Positions 19,412 to 27,435 of a stretch of DNA of 64,000 bases are shown piece by piece. The translations under genes were made by a program, and so were the position numbers. Location of the stretch: assembly GCF_010671595.1 (NCBI RefSeq), contig NZ_JAABOP010000001.1, positions 1,488,001 to 1,552,000 of the forward strand. Reading direction: 5' to 3'. A model generated the notes under the pieces. That model ran no database searches. It was not told the DNA's origin and saw nothing but the letters and a program-made list of their open reading frames with translations. The DNA is from Muriicola jejuensis (GTDB lineage: Bacteria; Bacteroidota; Bacteroidia; Flavobacteriales; Flavobacteriaceae). The number at the start of each line of letters is the position of its first letter. Within the stretch, counting starts at the first letter, position 1.

Positions 19412-20035
19412 TTGAAGATCCCCTTATCCCTTTCGCTTCTGTTCCTTGTGGCCCATCTGGCGCAGAGCCAGAAGACGGTGGTAAAAGAGATGCTCCTGCC
19501 GCACATTACAAACATTCAGGTTGATGTCGAATCATTTTCGGAGGTGAGGCTGGAAACTACGGTGGGAGTTGAACTCCGCTTGGAGGCGATAATGGAAGGG
19601 GAGTATCAGAAAGACATAGCGGTAGAGATAACAGAAAGCGGGAATACCTTGCTAATTGCCGGGTCATTCCAGCCTTACTTCGAATCTCCCAACGACAAAC
19701 TGAGCGCACACAAGGTAGTGGCCGTTACCCTGTTGCTTCAGGTTCCGGAAGACAGGTTCATAGGACTTTACGGGACAAGTGGCAGAATACTGGTAAAAGG
19801 CGCATACAGAGAATTGGTGATCGTCCTGAACGACGGTTCCTGCACCCTGGATAACCCGGAAGGAGAGATCCGTGTGGCCACCCAAAGCGGGGATATGTAT
19901 CTCACCGTAGAAAGCGGGATACTGAAGGCCAGCAGCAGATACGGGAAGGTTGAAATACAGAAGATCCCTCCGGGAGAAAACCGGTATACCCTGGAATCCG
20001 TGAGTGGTGACATTTATGTAAGCAGGGGAGATTAA
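19412..20035 (+). CDS. Secreted DUF4097-like (adhesin-type beta-repeat) protein
   Basis: 207 residues beginning at a TTG (19412). The first 20 residues are a clear signal peptide ending HLAQSQ. The rest is rich in short beta repeats with alternating Gly/Ser (GTSGRILVKGAY, DGSCTLDNPEGEIRV, SGDMYLTVESGIL, VSGDIYVSRGD), typical of DUF4097/DUF4098-like putative adhesins with a beta-helix fold. Likely exported to the periplasm or cell surface; function unknown. No ATG or GTG start exists that keeps the whole signal peptide. It sits between the ileS-operon terminator and the lspA promoter. Confidence 0.72.
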   Translation: MKIPLSLSLLFLVAHLAQSQKTVVKEMLLPHITNIQVDVESFSEVRLETTVGVELRLEAIMEGEYQKDIAVEITESGNTLLIAGSFQPYFESPNDKLSAHKVVAVTLLLQVPEDRFIGLYGTSGRILVKGAYRELVIVLNDGSCTLDNPEGEIRVATQSGDMYLTVESGILKASSRYGKVEIQKIPPGENRYTLESVSGDIYVSRGD

Positions 20036-20091
20036 CACAAAAAGAGAATGATGCTAAATGGGTCAGCGGGAATAATTGTGTGAAATATCCC

Positions 20092-20099
20092 TATTTTTG
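20092..20099 (+). promoter_or_regulatory. -7 promoter element TATTTTTG of lspA
   Basis: TAnnTTTG match 19 nt before the ATG at 20118; it lies downstream of the alternative ATG at 20076. Confidence 0.6.
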
Positions 20100-20117
20100 C
20101 CCCTGCACAAGAGAACT

Positions 20118-20774
20118 ATGAATATTAAGAAATCCCTCGCCCTTGTCCTGCTCATCCTGCTGGTAGACCAGATCAGCAAGGTTTACATCAAGACCCACTT
20201 TATCCTGGGAGAATCAGTCGACGTCTTCAGTTGGTTCAAGATCCTGTTCATTGAGAATGAAGGGGCTGCCTGGGGAACCAAACTCAGTGACCTGCTCCCG
20301 ATCTCGGACAGTGCAGGGAAACTGGTCCTGACCATTTTTCGCCTGTTCGCCATCACGGGGATAGGGTACTGGCTCTGGGACAGCATCCGAAAAAAGGCCT
20401 CCAGGACCCTGATCATTGCGGTCTCCCTCATCTTTGCCGGTGCTATTGGCAATATCATAGATTCCCTTTTTTATGGCTTGATCTTCAATGACAGCTACAA
20501 TACCGTGGCCACATTCTTTTCTGATGACCCTTATGGTAAACTGTTTTATGGGAAGGTAGTGGACATGTTGTACTTTCCTTTGATAGATACCGTATGGCCG
20601 GATTGGGTTCCGATGGTTGGGGGCCAGAACTTCAGGTTTTTCGAACCGGTGTTCAATATTGCGGATACCGCTATCAGCACGGGAGTGGGCATCCTGGTAG
20701 TCTTTAACAAAAAGGCATTCGGGAAAAAGGATGAGGCGGTAACCGAGGCTATGGATACCGATCAAAAGGAATAG
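20118..20774 (+). CDS. lspA: Lipoprotein signal peptidase (signal peptidase II)
   Basis: 218 residues from the ATG at 20118, longer than the about 165 of E. coli LspA; the extra length is a loop between helices 3 and 4, common in Bacteroidota. The catalytic aspartates are Asp115 in GNIIDSLFYG and Asp183 in FNIADTAIS. The N-terminal helix contains LLVDQISK, a known LspA mark. It removes signal peptides from prolipoproteins in the inner membrane, so it serves the many lipoproteins in this window. Its 3' end overlaps the convergent folate ligase by 13 nt. Confidence 0.94.
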   Translation: MNIKKSLALVLLILLVDQISKVYIKTHFILGESVDVFSWFKILFIENEGAAWGTKLSDLLPISDSAGKLVLTIFRLFAITGIGYWLWDSIRKKASRTLIIAVSLIFAGAIGNIIDSLFYGLIFNDSYNTVATFFSDDPYGKLFYGKVVDMLYFPLIDTVWPDWVPMVGGQNFRFFEPVFNIADTAISTGVGILVVFNKKAFGKKDEAVTEAMDTDQKE

Positions 20775-21322
20775 ATCCTCTCCGGGGTCAGGCAGTAATT
20801 CATAGGGATATCCTGCTTCCCGGTATCTGAAATCTCCTCTACCGCCTCAAAAAGGCTAAGGCCTACCTTGAGGCAATCCTTTCTGCATTCGGAGAGAAAC
20901 CGGTCGTAATACCCTTTCCCATATCCCACTCTATGTCCCTTGCGGTCAAAAGCCAGCAAAGGAACAAATACCACATCTATCTTTAAGGGAGGCACAGGGA
21001 TACCATTTACTGGTTCGGGGATCCCCCACGGATTGTTTTCCAGTACCGTATCTTTTAATAAATGAAAGTGCTGGAGATGAAAGTCTGCACTTATTTTTGG
21101 GACGACGATCTCCTTGTTTTCTTCTCGGAGCAGGTCAATGATAGCAGTGGTGTCTATCTCATTTTTTTTGACGCTCTGAAGGAAGATATGGTAAACGGAA
21201 AGGTCCCAGATGGGAAGGTTTTTGGCGTGTTGCGATAGTTGAAACCCGACTTGTTGAAGAGCTGATTGAGGGGCGCTCTTTCTCTTTTCCAGGAAGTGGA
21301 TCCGGAGGTCTTTTTTGAGCAT
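20762..21322 (-). CDS. 5-formyltetrahydrofolate cyclo-ligase
   Basis: 186 residues. It converts 5-formyl-THF to 5,10-methenyl-THF with ATP. The family motif is VGYGKGYYDRFL near residue 132. Upstream, NPWGIPEP and VFVPLLAFDRKGHR match the substrate region, and the N-terminal KKDLRIHFLEKRKS resembles the phosphate-binding helix. Cytoplasmic, one-carbon metabolism. The start at 21322 is the only good ATG. The 3' end overlaps lspA. Confidence 0.92.
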   Translation of the reverse strand: MLKKDLRIHFLEKRKSAPQSALQQVGFQLSQHAKNLPIWDLSVYHIFLQSVKKNEIDTTAIIDLLREENKEIVVPKISADFHLQHFHLLKDTVLENNPWGIPEPVNGIPVPPLKIDVVFVPLLAFDRKGHRVGYGKGYYDRFLSECRKDCLKVGLSLFEAVEEISDTGKQDIPMNYCLTPERIYSF

Positions 21323-21361
21323 CAGGGCAAGAAGTTCTTAGCAGTGGGGCGCAATGGAACT

Positions 21362-21448
21362 TTAGTCTTTTGCTGAAACGGTAAAATAAATCTTAAAGAA
21401 AAGCATCAAAATGAGATACATTCCTAAGGTGATCAAGTAATTATCCAT
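21362..21448 (-). CDS. Candidate 28-residue single-span membrane micro-protein
   Basis: An ATG at 21448 opens a 28-codon frame ending in TAA at 21362: MDNYLITLG, a strongly hydrophobic run YLILMLFFKIYF, and the tail TVSAKD. It looks like one membrane helix with a charged C-terminus. A purine-rich AACAAGAGACA stands just upstream and AT-rich sequence further up could hold a promoter. It occupies most of an otherwise empty interval between the folate ligase and uvrC. I do not recognise it. It may be chance, but the clean topology in a gene-free gap makes it worth recording. Confidence 0.4.
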   Translation of the reverse strand: MDNYLITLGMYLILMLFFKIYFTVSAKD

Positions 21449-21681
21449 TGTCTCTTGTTACGCTTTAAAAATAAATAAAAAATGTAAAACGAATCTACAA
21501 GTGGTTCAATTTACTCGATGAAATGCATTGTTTTTAGTAAAGATTTAACAGGGAGGGGGAAAATTTCAACAAAAGAGGGTCTGTTTCGAATGATTTTTAC
21601 CGAAAGGTGAGGTGCATTGTACTCAGCCCATACGAGGAAATAAATACTTAAGCCGTAAGGAATCAATAGATTTTGCTACAT
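21449..21681. other. AT-rich intergenic region upstream of uvrC
   Basis: About 230 nt with no ORF I can support. AT-rich for this genome (A/T tracts at 21465-21485). It would hold the promoter of the micro-ORF on minus and the upstream promoter region of uvrC on plus. No clear stem-loop seen. Confidence 0.4.
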
Positions 21682-21689
21682 TATCTTTG
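21682..21689 (+). promoter_or_regulatory. -7 promoter element TATCTTTG of uvrC
   Basis: TAnnTTTG match 25 nt upstream of the ATG at 21715 and downstream of the earlier in-frame ATG at 21673, so it decides the start. Confidence 0.6.
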
Positions 21690-21714
21690 TGGAAAGCGCT
21701 CCCAAAGCATCCCC

Positions 21715-23502
21715 ATGTCAGAGTTATCCGTAGAACTTCAGCTCAACACCCTTCCGGAATCCCCCGGGGTCTACCAGTTCTATGACAAGGATGGTAAAAT
21801 GCTCTATGTCGGGAAGGCCAAAAACCTCAAAAAGCGGGTCACCTCTTACTTCACCAAGACTCATGAGAACGGTAAGACACGGGTCATGGTCAAAAAGATC
21901 CGCCATATCAAACACATTGTGGTCCCCACAGAATCGGATGCCCTCCTGCTGGAGAACAATCTCATCAAGAAATACCAGCCCAGATATAATGTGCTGCTTA
22001 AGGACGATAAGTCCTATCCCTGGATCTGTATCAAGAAAGAACGCTTCCCGAGGATCTTCCCTACCCGAAAACTGATCAGGGACGGGTCTGAGTATTTCGG
22101 GCCTTACACCAGCATGAAAACGGTGAGGACCCTGCTCGACCTGATCCGAAGCGTATATCCGTTGCGGACCTGTAACTACGACCTTTCTGAGGAGAAGATA
22201 GAAGCGGGCAAATACAAGGTCTGCCTGGAATACCATATGGGCAATTGCAAGGGACCCTGTGAGGGCCTCCAGCCTTTAGAGGAATACGAACAGCAGATCG
22301 ACGACATCCGAGAGATCATCAAGGGCAATTTCAAATCCTCCCTTCACTACTTTCGAAAGGAAATGAAGTCGCTCGCGGCCGACATGCAATTTGAGGCTGC
22401 CCAGCAGATCAAGAACAAGATAGAGGTCCTGGAGAACTATCAGGTGAAATCTACCATCGTGAATCCCAGGATCAACAATGTGGATGTGTTTTCCATTATT
22501 TCGGATGAGGCCTATGCCTATATCAATTTCCTCCAGCTTTCCCACGGTTCCATCATCCGCTCTCATACCATGGAGATCAAAAAGAAACTTCAGGAGACTG
22601 ACAAGGAGCTATTACAACTGGCCATTGTCGAGATCCGACAGCGCTTCCAGTCCCAGTCGAAGGAGTTGTACTTACCCTTTGCCCTGGCACTTCCTGAAGA
22701 TCTGAAGATCACCATACCCAAGCTGGGGGATAAGAAAAAGATCATCGACCTCTCGGAACGCAATGCCAGGTTCTTCAGACAGGAAAGGTTCAAACAGGTA
22801 AAGATCACGGACCCGGACAGGCATGTGAACAGGATCATGGCCCAGATGAAAAAAGACCTCAGGCTTTCGCATGAACCCAGGCATATAGAATGTTTTGACA
22901 ATTCCAATATTCAGGGCAGTGATCCCGTTGCTGCCTGCGTGGTCTTTAAGGACGGAAAACCGGCCAAAAAGGAATACCGCCATTTCAATATCAGGACGGT
23001 AGATGGTCCGGACGATTTTGCTTCCATGGAGGAGGTGGTATTCCGAAGGTACCGGAGACTGCTCGAAGAAGGTTCTTCCCTGCCCCACCTCATCGTCATC
23101 GACGGGGGTAAGGGTCAGTTGTCCTCTGCCCTGAAAAGTCTTGAGGCCCTCGGGCTCAGGGGCAAGATCGCGATCATCGGGATCGCTAAAAGACTGGAGG
23201 AGATCTATTTCCCGGGGGATCCTATACCCCTGTATCTCGACAAGAAATCGGAATCCCTCAAGGTCATTCAACAGCTGAGGAATGAGGCACACCGGTTCGG
23301 GATCAGCTTTCACAGGGACAAGCGCAGTAAGAATGCGATCCTTTCGGTCCTGGAGGAAATTCAGGGGATAGGGGATAAGACAGCAGAGCAGGTCCTCAAG
23401 AAATTCAAATCCGTCAAAAGGGTGAAAGAAGCTTCCCTGGAAGACCTCAGTGAGGTGGTGGGATTTGCCAAAGCAAAGAAAATATATGAAAACTTTCACT
23501 AA
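21715..23502 (+). CDS. uvrC: UvrABC excinuclease subunit C
   Basis: 595 residues from the ATG at 21715. The order is: GIY-YIG nuclease domain (PGVYQFYDKDGKMLYVGKA, residues about 15-35) for the 3' incision; a UvrB-interacting UVR segment around residues 200-235; the RNase H-like domain with FDNSNIQGSDPVA and VIDGGKGQL for the 5' incision; and C-terminal helix-hairpin-helix repeats (IQGIGDKTAEQVLKKF). Length is normal for UvrC. Nucleotide-excision repair in the cytoplasm. The next gene starts 17 nt after the stop. Confidence 0.96.
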   Translation: MSELSVELQLNTLPESPGVYQFYDKDGKMLYVGKAKNLKKRVTSYFTKTHENGKTRVMVKKIRHIKHIVVPTESDALLLENNLIKKYQPRYNVLLKDDKSYPWICIKKERFPRIFPTRKLIRDGSEYFGPYTSMKTVRTLLDLIRSVYPLRTCNYDLSEEKIEAGKYKVCLEYHMGNCKGPCEGLQPLEEYEQQIDDIREIIKGNFKSSLHYFRKEMKSLAADMQFEAAQQIKNKIEVLENYQVKSTIVNPRINNVDVFSIISDEAYAYINFLQLSHGSIIRSHTMEIKKKLQETDKELLQLAIVEIRQRFQSQSKELYLPFALALPEDLKITIPKLGDKKKIIDLSERNARFFRQERFKQVKITDPDRHVNRIMAQMKKDLRLSHEPRHIECFDNSNIQGSDPVAACVVFKDGKPAKKEYRHFNIRTVDGPDDFASMEEVVFRRYRRLLEEGSSLPHLIVIDGGKGQLSSALKSLEALGLRGKIAIIGIAKRLEEIYFPGDPIPLYLDKKSESLKVIQQLRNEAHRFGISFHRDKRSKNAILSVLEEIQGIGDKTAEQVLKKFKSVKRVKEASLEDLSEVVGFAKAKKIYENFH

Positions 23503-23519
23503 ACGCCTATCTTCATTCC

Positions 23520-25784
23520 ATGGGTAAGTATCTTCTGATTCTCTTCCTCCTGCTTGGCGGGCACCTGCTGAAAGGACAGCAATCGGACCCCCCAAGCGCC
23601 CCCCCGAAGGTCGGGCTGGTACTTAGCGGGGGAGGAGCCAAAGGCCTGGCCCATATCGGCGCCCTGAAGGTGATAGAGGAAACGGGAGTTCATCTCGATT
23701 ACATTGGAGGCACCAGTATGGGGGCCATTGTAGGAGCCCTGTATGCTTCGGGGTTTTCTGCCAGTCAACTCGATTCCCTCTTCCGCAATACAGACCTTGC
23801 GGATCTTATCCAGGACAATATGCCCAGGGATGCAAAGACCTTCTACGAAAAGGAGGATTCGGAACGATACGCCCTGACACTTCCTTTTAACAACTTCAAA
23901 CTCTCCTTTCCCCAGGGGCTGTCCAGCGGCCAGAATATCTATAACGCCCTGGTACGAATGCTCTACCATGTGAAGGACATACGAGACTTTAATGACCTTC
24001 AGATCCCCTTCTTTTGCATTGCGACGAATGTGGAAACCGGGAAACAGGTCTTGCTCAACCAAGGGTATCTGCCAGAAGCTATCCTGGCAAGCGGTACCTT
24101 TCCCTCCCTCTTCCAGCCGGCAGAGGTGGAAGAAGAGGTGCTGATCGATGGAGGGGTGCTCAATAACTACCCGGTTGAGGAACTGAGGGCACTGGGAGCG
24201 GAAATCGTGATCGGCGTGGATGTGCAGCACGGCCTTCGCGACCGGTCTAACCTGTCTTCCGCCACCGAGATCCTGCTTCAGATCAACAATTTCAGGACCA
24301 TCAAGGACATGTCGCGAAAATCGGCCCTGACCGATATCTATATCAAGCCTGATATGGAAAATTATTCCGTCATAGATTTTGAAAAGAAAGACAGTATCAT
24401 CGACACGGGTGAAAAGGTGGCCCGGGAGCATTTGCCCGAATTGCGTGAACTGGCATCCAAACAAGGAATGCCCGCCCCAAAGAGGCCGGCGATCCTACTT
24501 CCGGATTCTCTGGTTATCAACCGACTTGTGCTGAAAGGTGACACGAATTTTTCCAGGGGATACATCAAGGGTAAGTTGCGAATCAACCTCAATGAAAAGG
24601 TCAGCTTTACCAAATTACAACAAGGGATCAACAACCTGGTCGCCACCGGCAACTTCAGGACCATACGATACGAGCTGGTTGCGAATGGCCTTGAACAGGA
24701 CCTGGTCATGACCCTGACAGAGAGCATGGACAAAACCTTCCTCCGTATCTCGGCCCATTACGACAACCTGTACAATAGCGCGGCCCTGATCAATCTCACA
24801 AAGAAAAACCTGTTCCTCCAGGACGATGTGGCATCCATGGACCTGATCCTGGGAGATAACCTTCGCTATAATTTCCAGTATTACGTAGACAAGGGCTCCT
24901 ACTGGAGTTTCGGGATGAATTCCAGGTTCTACGAGTTCGATAAGCAAGTGGATTACAGGGTGCTCGAATCGAACTACGAAGTCCCGATCAACAGCAACGT
25001 GGGTAATATCAACCTAAAGGTTACAGACCTTACCAATCAGATCTACCTTCAAACGGTTCTGAAGGAGGAGTTCGCTTTCCTGATAGGCGCGGAACACAAA
25101 TTGCTGCGATATAGCACCACTACCCTGAATGAAACGGGCAACGACTCCATTCCTGCTCCGGCCAGTCCAGGAAATGTGACCTTTTTTGAAAAGAGCAACT
25201 ATCTTTCGGCCTATGGGAAGTTGATCCTGGACACCTATGACGACAAGTATTTTCCTTCCAGGGGGCTTTATTTCAACGGGGATTTTCACTTGTATTTCTG
25301 GTCATCCGACTTCAATGACAACTTCAAGGAATTCTCCATAGCCAAAGCGACCATGGGGGCAGCCTTTCCTCTTTCCCCAAAATTGAGTGTAAATATTGAG
25401 ACCGAGGGAGGATTCAAATTAGGTACCTCAAGGGTTACTTCTTTTGATTTCGTGCTCGGCGGTTTTGGCAATTATCCACTCAACAACTTCCAGCCTTTCC
25501 TTGGGTACGACTTCCTGAGTCTTCCCGGGAACAGTTATGTAAAATCCTATATCAGGCTGGATTATGAGATCAGGCCCAAAAACCACTTGTTGTTTGCGGC
25601 CAACATCGCCAACGTGGAAGATGATATCTTCCGGACGGGAGAATGGTTTACGGCACCGGATTACACCGGCTATGGCATAGGCTATGGATGGGAATCCTTC
25701 TTTGGCCCGGTCCAGTTCCTCTATTCCTGGTCTCCGGAGATCAGTAACGGGCAATTCTTTATTTCCCTGGGGTATTGGTTCTGA
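23520..25784 (+). CDS. Patatin-POTRA-barrel protein (type Vd autotransporter-like phospholipase)
   Basis: 754 residues in three parts. After a signal peptide (residues 1-19), the patatin domain shows the oxyanion loop SGGGAKGLAHIG, the nucleophile Ser66 in GGTSMGA and the dyad Asp210 in LIDGGVLNNYP. Residues about 335-400 look like a POTRA domain (NRLVLKGDTNFSRGYIKGKL). The rest is a BamA/Omp85-like barrel with a terminal aromatic strand (FFISLGYWF). This is the architecture of PlpD of Pseudomonas and FplA of Fusobacterium (type Vd secretion). Likely a lipid acyl hydrolase displayed at or released from the outer membrane. Confidence 0.88.
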   Translation: MGKYLLILFLLLGGHLLKGQQSDPPSAPPKVGLVLSGGGAKGLAHIGALKVIEETGVHLDYIGGTSMGAIVGALYASGFSASQLDSLFRNTDLADLIQDNMPRDAKTFYEKEDSERYALTLPFNNFKLSFPQGLSSGQNIYNALVRMLYHVKDIRDFNDLQIPFFCIATNVETGKQVLLNQGYLPEAILASGTFPSLFQPAEVEEEVLIDGGVLNNYPVEELRALGAEIVIGVDVQHGLRDRSNLSSATEILLQINNFRTIKDMSRKSALTDIYIKPDMENYSVIDFEKKDSIIDTGEKVAREHLPELRELASKQGMPAPKRPAILLPDSLVINRLVLKGDTNFSRGYIKGKLRINLNEKVSFTKLQQGINNLVATGNFRTIRYELVANGLEQDLVMTLTESMDKTFLRISAHYDNLYNSAALINLTKKNLFLQDDVASMDLILGDNLRYNFQYYVDKGSYWSFGMNSRFYEFDKQVDYRVLESNYEVPINSNVGNINLKVTDLTNQIYLQTVLKEEFAFLIGAEHKLLRYSTTTLNETGNDSIPAPASPGNVTFFEKSNYLSAYGKLILDTYDDKYFPSRGLYFNGDFHLYFWSSDFNDNFKEFSIAKATMGAAFPLSPKLSVNIETEGGFKLGTSRVTSFDFVLGGFGNYPLNNFQPFLGYDFLSLPGNSYVKSYIRLDYEIRPKNHLLFAANIANVEDDIFRTGEWFTAPDYTGYGIGYGWESFFGPVQFLYSWSPEISNGQFFISLGYWF

Positions 25785-25984
25785 AACGGGAATTCCTTGG
25801 CGGGCCCTCTAATGGGATAAGGTGCACTACTTTCGCTCTTTTTTTACGATCTTTGCAGGGATAAAGTACTTTGATGTTACACAAGGTGGAAGAGATAACG
25901 GCCCACTTGAGGGCAATGTGGTAAAGGGACTCATACAACATGGATCCTTATAAATTCACAAACTTCTAATTTCAAAACAAAATC

Positions 25985-27127
25985 ATGGATACTTTAGACA
26001 ACACTTCCTTACACCTGCCCAAAGAAAATCCCTCTGCAGAGGATTTCCTCCCCCTGCTGGGAACCGATCATGTGGAACTCTACGTGGGTAATGCCAAGCA
26101 GGCAGCCCATTATTATATGTCGGCCTGGGGGTTCCAGCCCCTGGCTTATGCCGGACTGGAAACAGGACTCAAAGACAGGGTCTCCTATGTCTTGCAACAA
26201 GACAAGATCAGGCTGGTACTCACTTCCCCTCTGAAGTCGGGTGGGGATATCAACCGGCACATCGATCTGCACGGGGATGGGGTGAAGGCGATAGCCCTGT
26301 GGGTAGACGACGCTGCCAAGAGTTATGAAGAAACCGTGAAGCGAGGAGCGGAGTCTTATTTTGAGCCCAGGACCTTAAAGGACGAACACGGTGAGGTGGT
26401 TCTTTCCGGGATACACACCTATGGAGAGACCGTACATGTCTTTGTGGAAAGAAGTGCATACAAAGGTGCGTTTATGCCGGGTTACAGACCCTGGAACCCG
26501 CATTACCAGCCCTCGGATGTCGGTTTGAAATACATCGATCATATGGTGGGGAACGTAGGGTGGAACGAAATGAATAAGTGGTGTAAGTTCTACGCCCACG
26601 TCATGGGCTTCGCACAGCTGGTCTCCTTTGATGACAAGGACATCAGCACAGAATACACGGCTCTTATGAGCAAGGTGATGAGCAATGGTAACGGACGGAT
26701 CAAATTCCCGATCAACGAACCCGCGGAGGGCAGGAAGAAATCACAGATAGAGGAATACATAGAATTCTACAACGGGGCCGGAGTACAACACATGGCCCTG
26801 GCTACCGACAACATCATAGAGACGGTCAGCTCACTCAGGGACAGGGGAGTGGAATTCCTCACGGTTCCGGTCACCTATTACGAGGATGTACTGGACCGCG
26901 TGGGAGAGATCGATGAAAAACTCGAACCCCTGAGGGACCTCGGAATCCTCATAGACCGGGATGATGAAGGGTATTTGTTGCAGATTTTCACCAAGCCCAT
27001 TCTCGACAGGCCTACCATGTTCATCGAGATCATACAGAGAAAAGGAGCAAAGTCCTTTGGAAAGGGAAATTTCAAAGCGCTTTTTGAAGCGATAGAACGA
27101 GAGCAGGAATCCAGGGGAACTTTGTAG
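25985..27127 (+). CDS. hppD: 4-Hydroxyphenylpyruvate dioxygenase
   Basis: 380 residues, the usual length. It converts 4-hydroxyphenylpyruvate to homogentisate with O2 in tyrosine breakdown. Two vicinal-oxygen-chelate domains are seen. The Fe(II) ligands are in the C-terminal one: His186 (YIDHMVGNV), His269 (GVQHMALATDN) and Glu348 (MFIEIIQR). The C-terminal tail with FGKGNFKALFEAIE closes the active site. The usual partner homogentisate 1,2-dioxygenase is not adjacent. A structured non-coding interval follows the stop. Confidence 0.96.
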   Translation: MDTLDNTSLHLPKENPSAEDFLPLLGTDHVELYVGNAKQAAHYYMSAWGFQPLAYAGLETGLKDRVSYVLQQDKIRLVLTSPLKSGGDINRHIDLHGDGVKAIALWVDDAAKSYEETVKRGAESYFEPRTLKDEHGEVVLSGIHTYGETVHVFVERSAYKGAFMPGYRPWNPHYQPSDVGLKYIDHMVGNVGWNEMNKWCKFYAHVMGFAQLVSFDDKDISTEYTALMSKVMSNGNGRIKFPINEPAEGRKKSQIEEYIEFYNGAGVQHMALATDNIIETVSSLRDRGVEFLTVPVTYYEDVLDRVGEIDEKLEPLRDLGILIDRDDEGYLLQIFTKPILDRPTMFIEIIQRKGAKSFGKGNFKALFEAIEREQESRGTL

Positions 27128-27136
27128 ATTTCCCAT

Positions 27137-27174
27137 ACTCTTTTTAAGGTCTGACCTTAGAATTTATAAAGAGT
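27137..27174 (+). repeat. Nested inverted repeat just after hppD
   Basis: Outer arms ACTCTTT (27137-27143) and AAAGAGT (27168-27174) enclose the perfect dyad TAAGGTC-T-GACCTTA (27145-27159). Transcribed, it would fold as a two-tier hairpin; there is no U-run after it. The inner dyad also has the shape of a repressor operator (GGTCTGACC). It starts 10 nt after the hppD stop. Confidence 0.6.
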
Positions 27175-27230
27175 TGTTAAGGGACTCGTTAAATAAAGTT
27201 AAAACGAAATGTATTTTCAGTTAGTTATTA

Positions 27231-27238
27231 TACATTTG
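27231..27238 (+). promoter_or_regulatory. -7 promoter-like element TACATTTG in front of the sRNA candidate
   Basis: TAnnTTTG match inside the hppD-DUF3108 gap. No open reading frame of note follows it before the terminator at 27347. No convincing -33 TTG element was seen. Confidence 0.45.
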
Positions 27239-27243
27239 TTGTC

Positions 27244-27347
27244 ATAAGGGGTGGTTCCCTTATAACTTTAAGTATTGGTTTTTCATAATTTAAAGTTTGG
27301 TTGGTTATTTAGGAAAAAGCTCCGACGCCCGTCGGGGCTTTTTTTTG
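27244..27347 (+). ncRNA. Candidate small RNA of about 100 nt
   Basis: If transcription starts just after the TACATTTG element, the transcript would begin with a perfect 7-bp hairpin (ATAAGGG at 27244-27250 with CCCTTAT at 27257-27263), pass through an AT-rich single-stranded middle, and end at a strong terminator hairpin (27317-27347). It has no credible coding frame. Promoter, 5' hairpin and terminator together look like a stand-alone sRNA. The alternative is a long 3' UTR of hppD. Confidence 0.45.
27317..27347 (+). terminator. Intrinsic terminator in the hppD-DUF3108 interval
   Basis: AAGCTCCGAC and GTCGGGGCTT form a 10-bp stem with one wobble pair around a 4-nt loop, followed by a long T run. 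It ends the hppD transcript or the sRNA candidate. Confidence 0.88.
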
Positions 27348-27414
27348 TTTGACCCATTTTGGAATAAATATTGTTTTATTGACGTTATCGAGATGGCGCA
27401 TAGCCTCCTTTTGC

Positions 27415-27422
27415 TAATTTTG
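27415..27422 (+). promoter_or_regulatory. -7 promoter element TAATTTTG of the DUF3108 gene
   Basis: TAnnTTTG match 14 nt before the ATG at 27436; implies a very short leader. Confidence 0.55.
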
Positions 27423-27435
27423 ACCAAATTTTACA

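Noticed and set aside
22672-24464. Two long minus frames (22672-23595, 23499-24464) under uvrC and the patatin gene
   Set aside because: Both lie opposite strong conserved domains on plus and show no motif of their own.
25759-25941. 60-codon minus frame spanning the patatin 3' end and the gap before hppD
   Set aside because: Partly antisense to the barrel's last strands; basic, low-complexity tail and no ribosome site; the gap looks like ordinary leader sequence.
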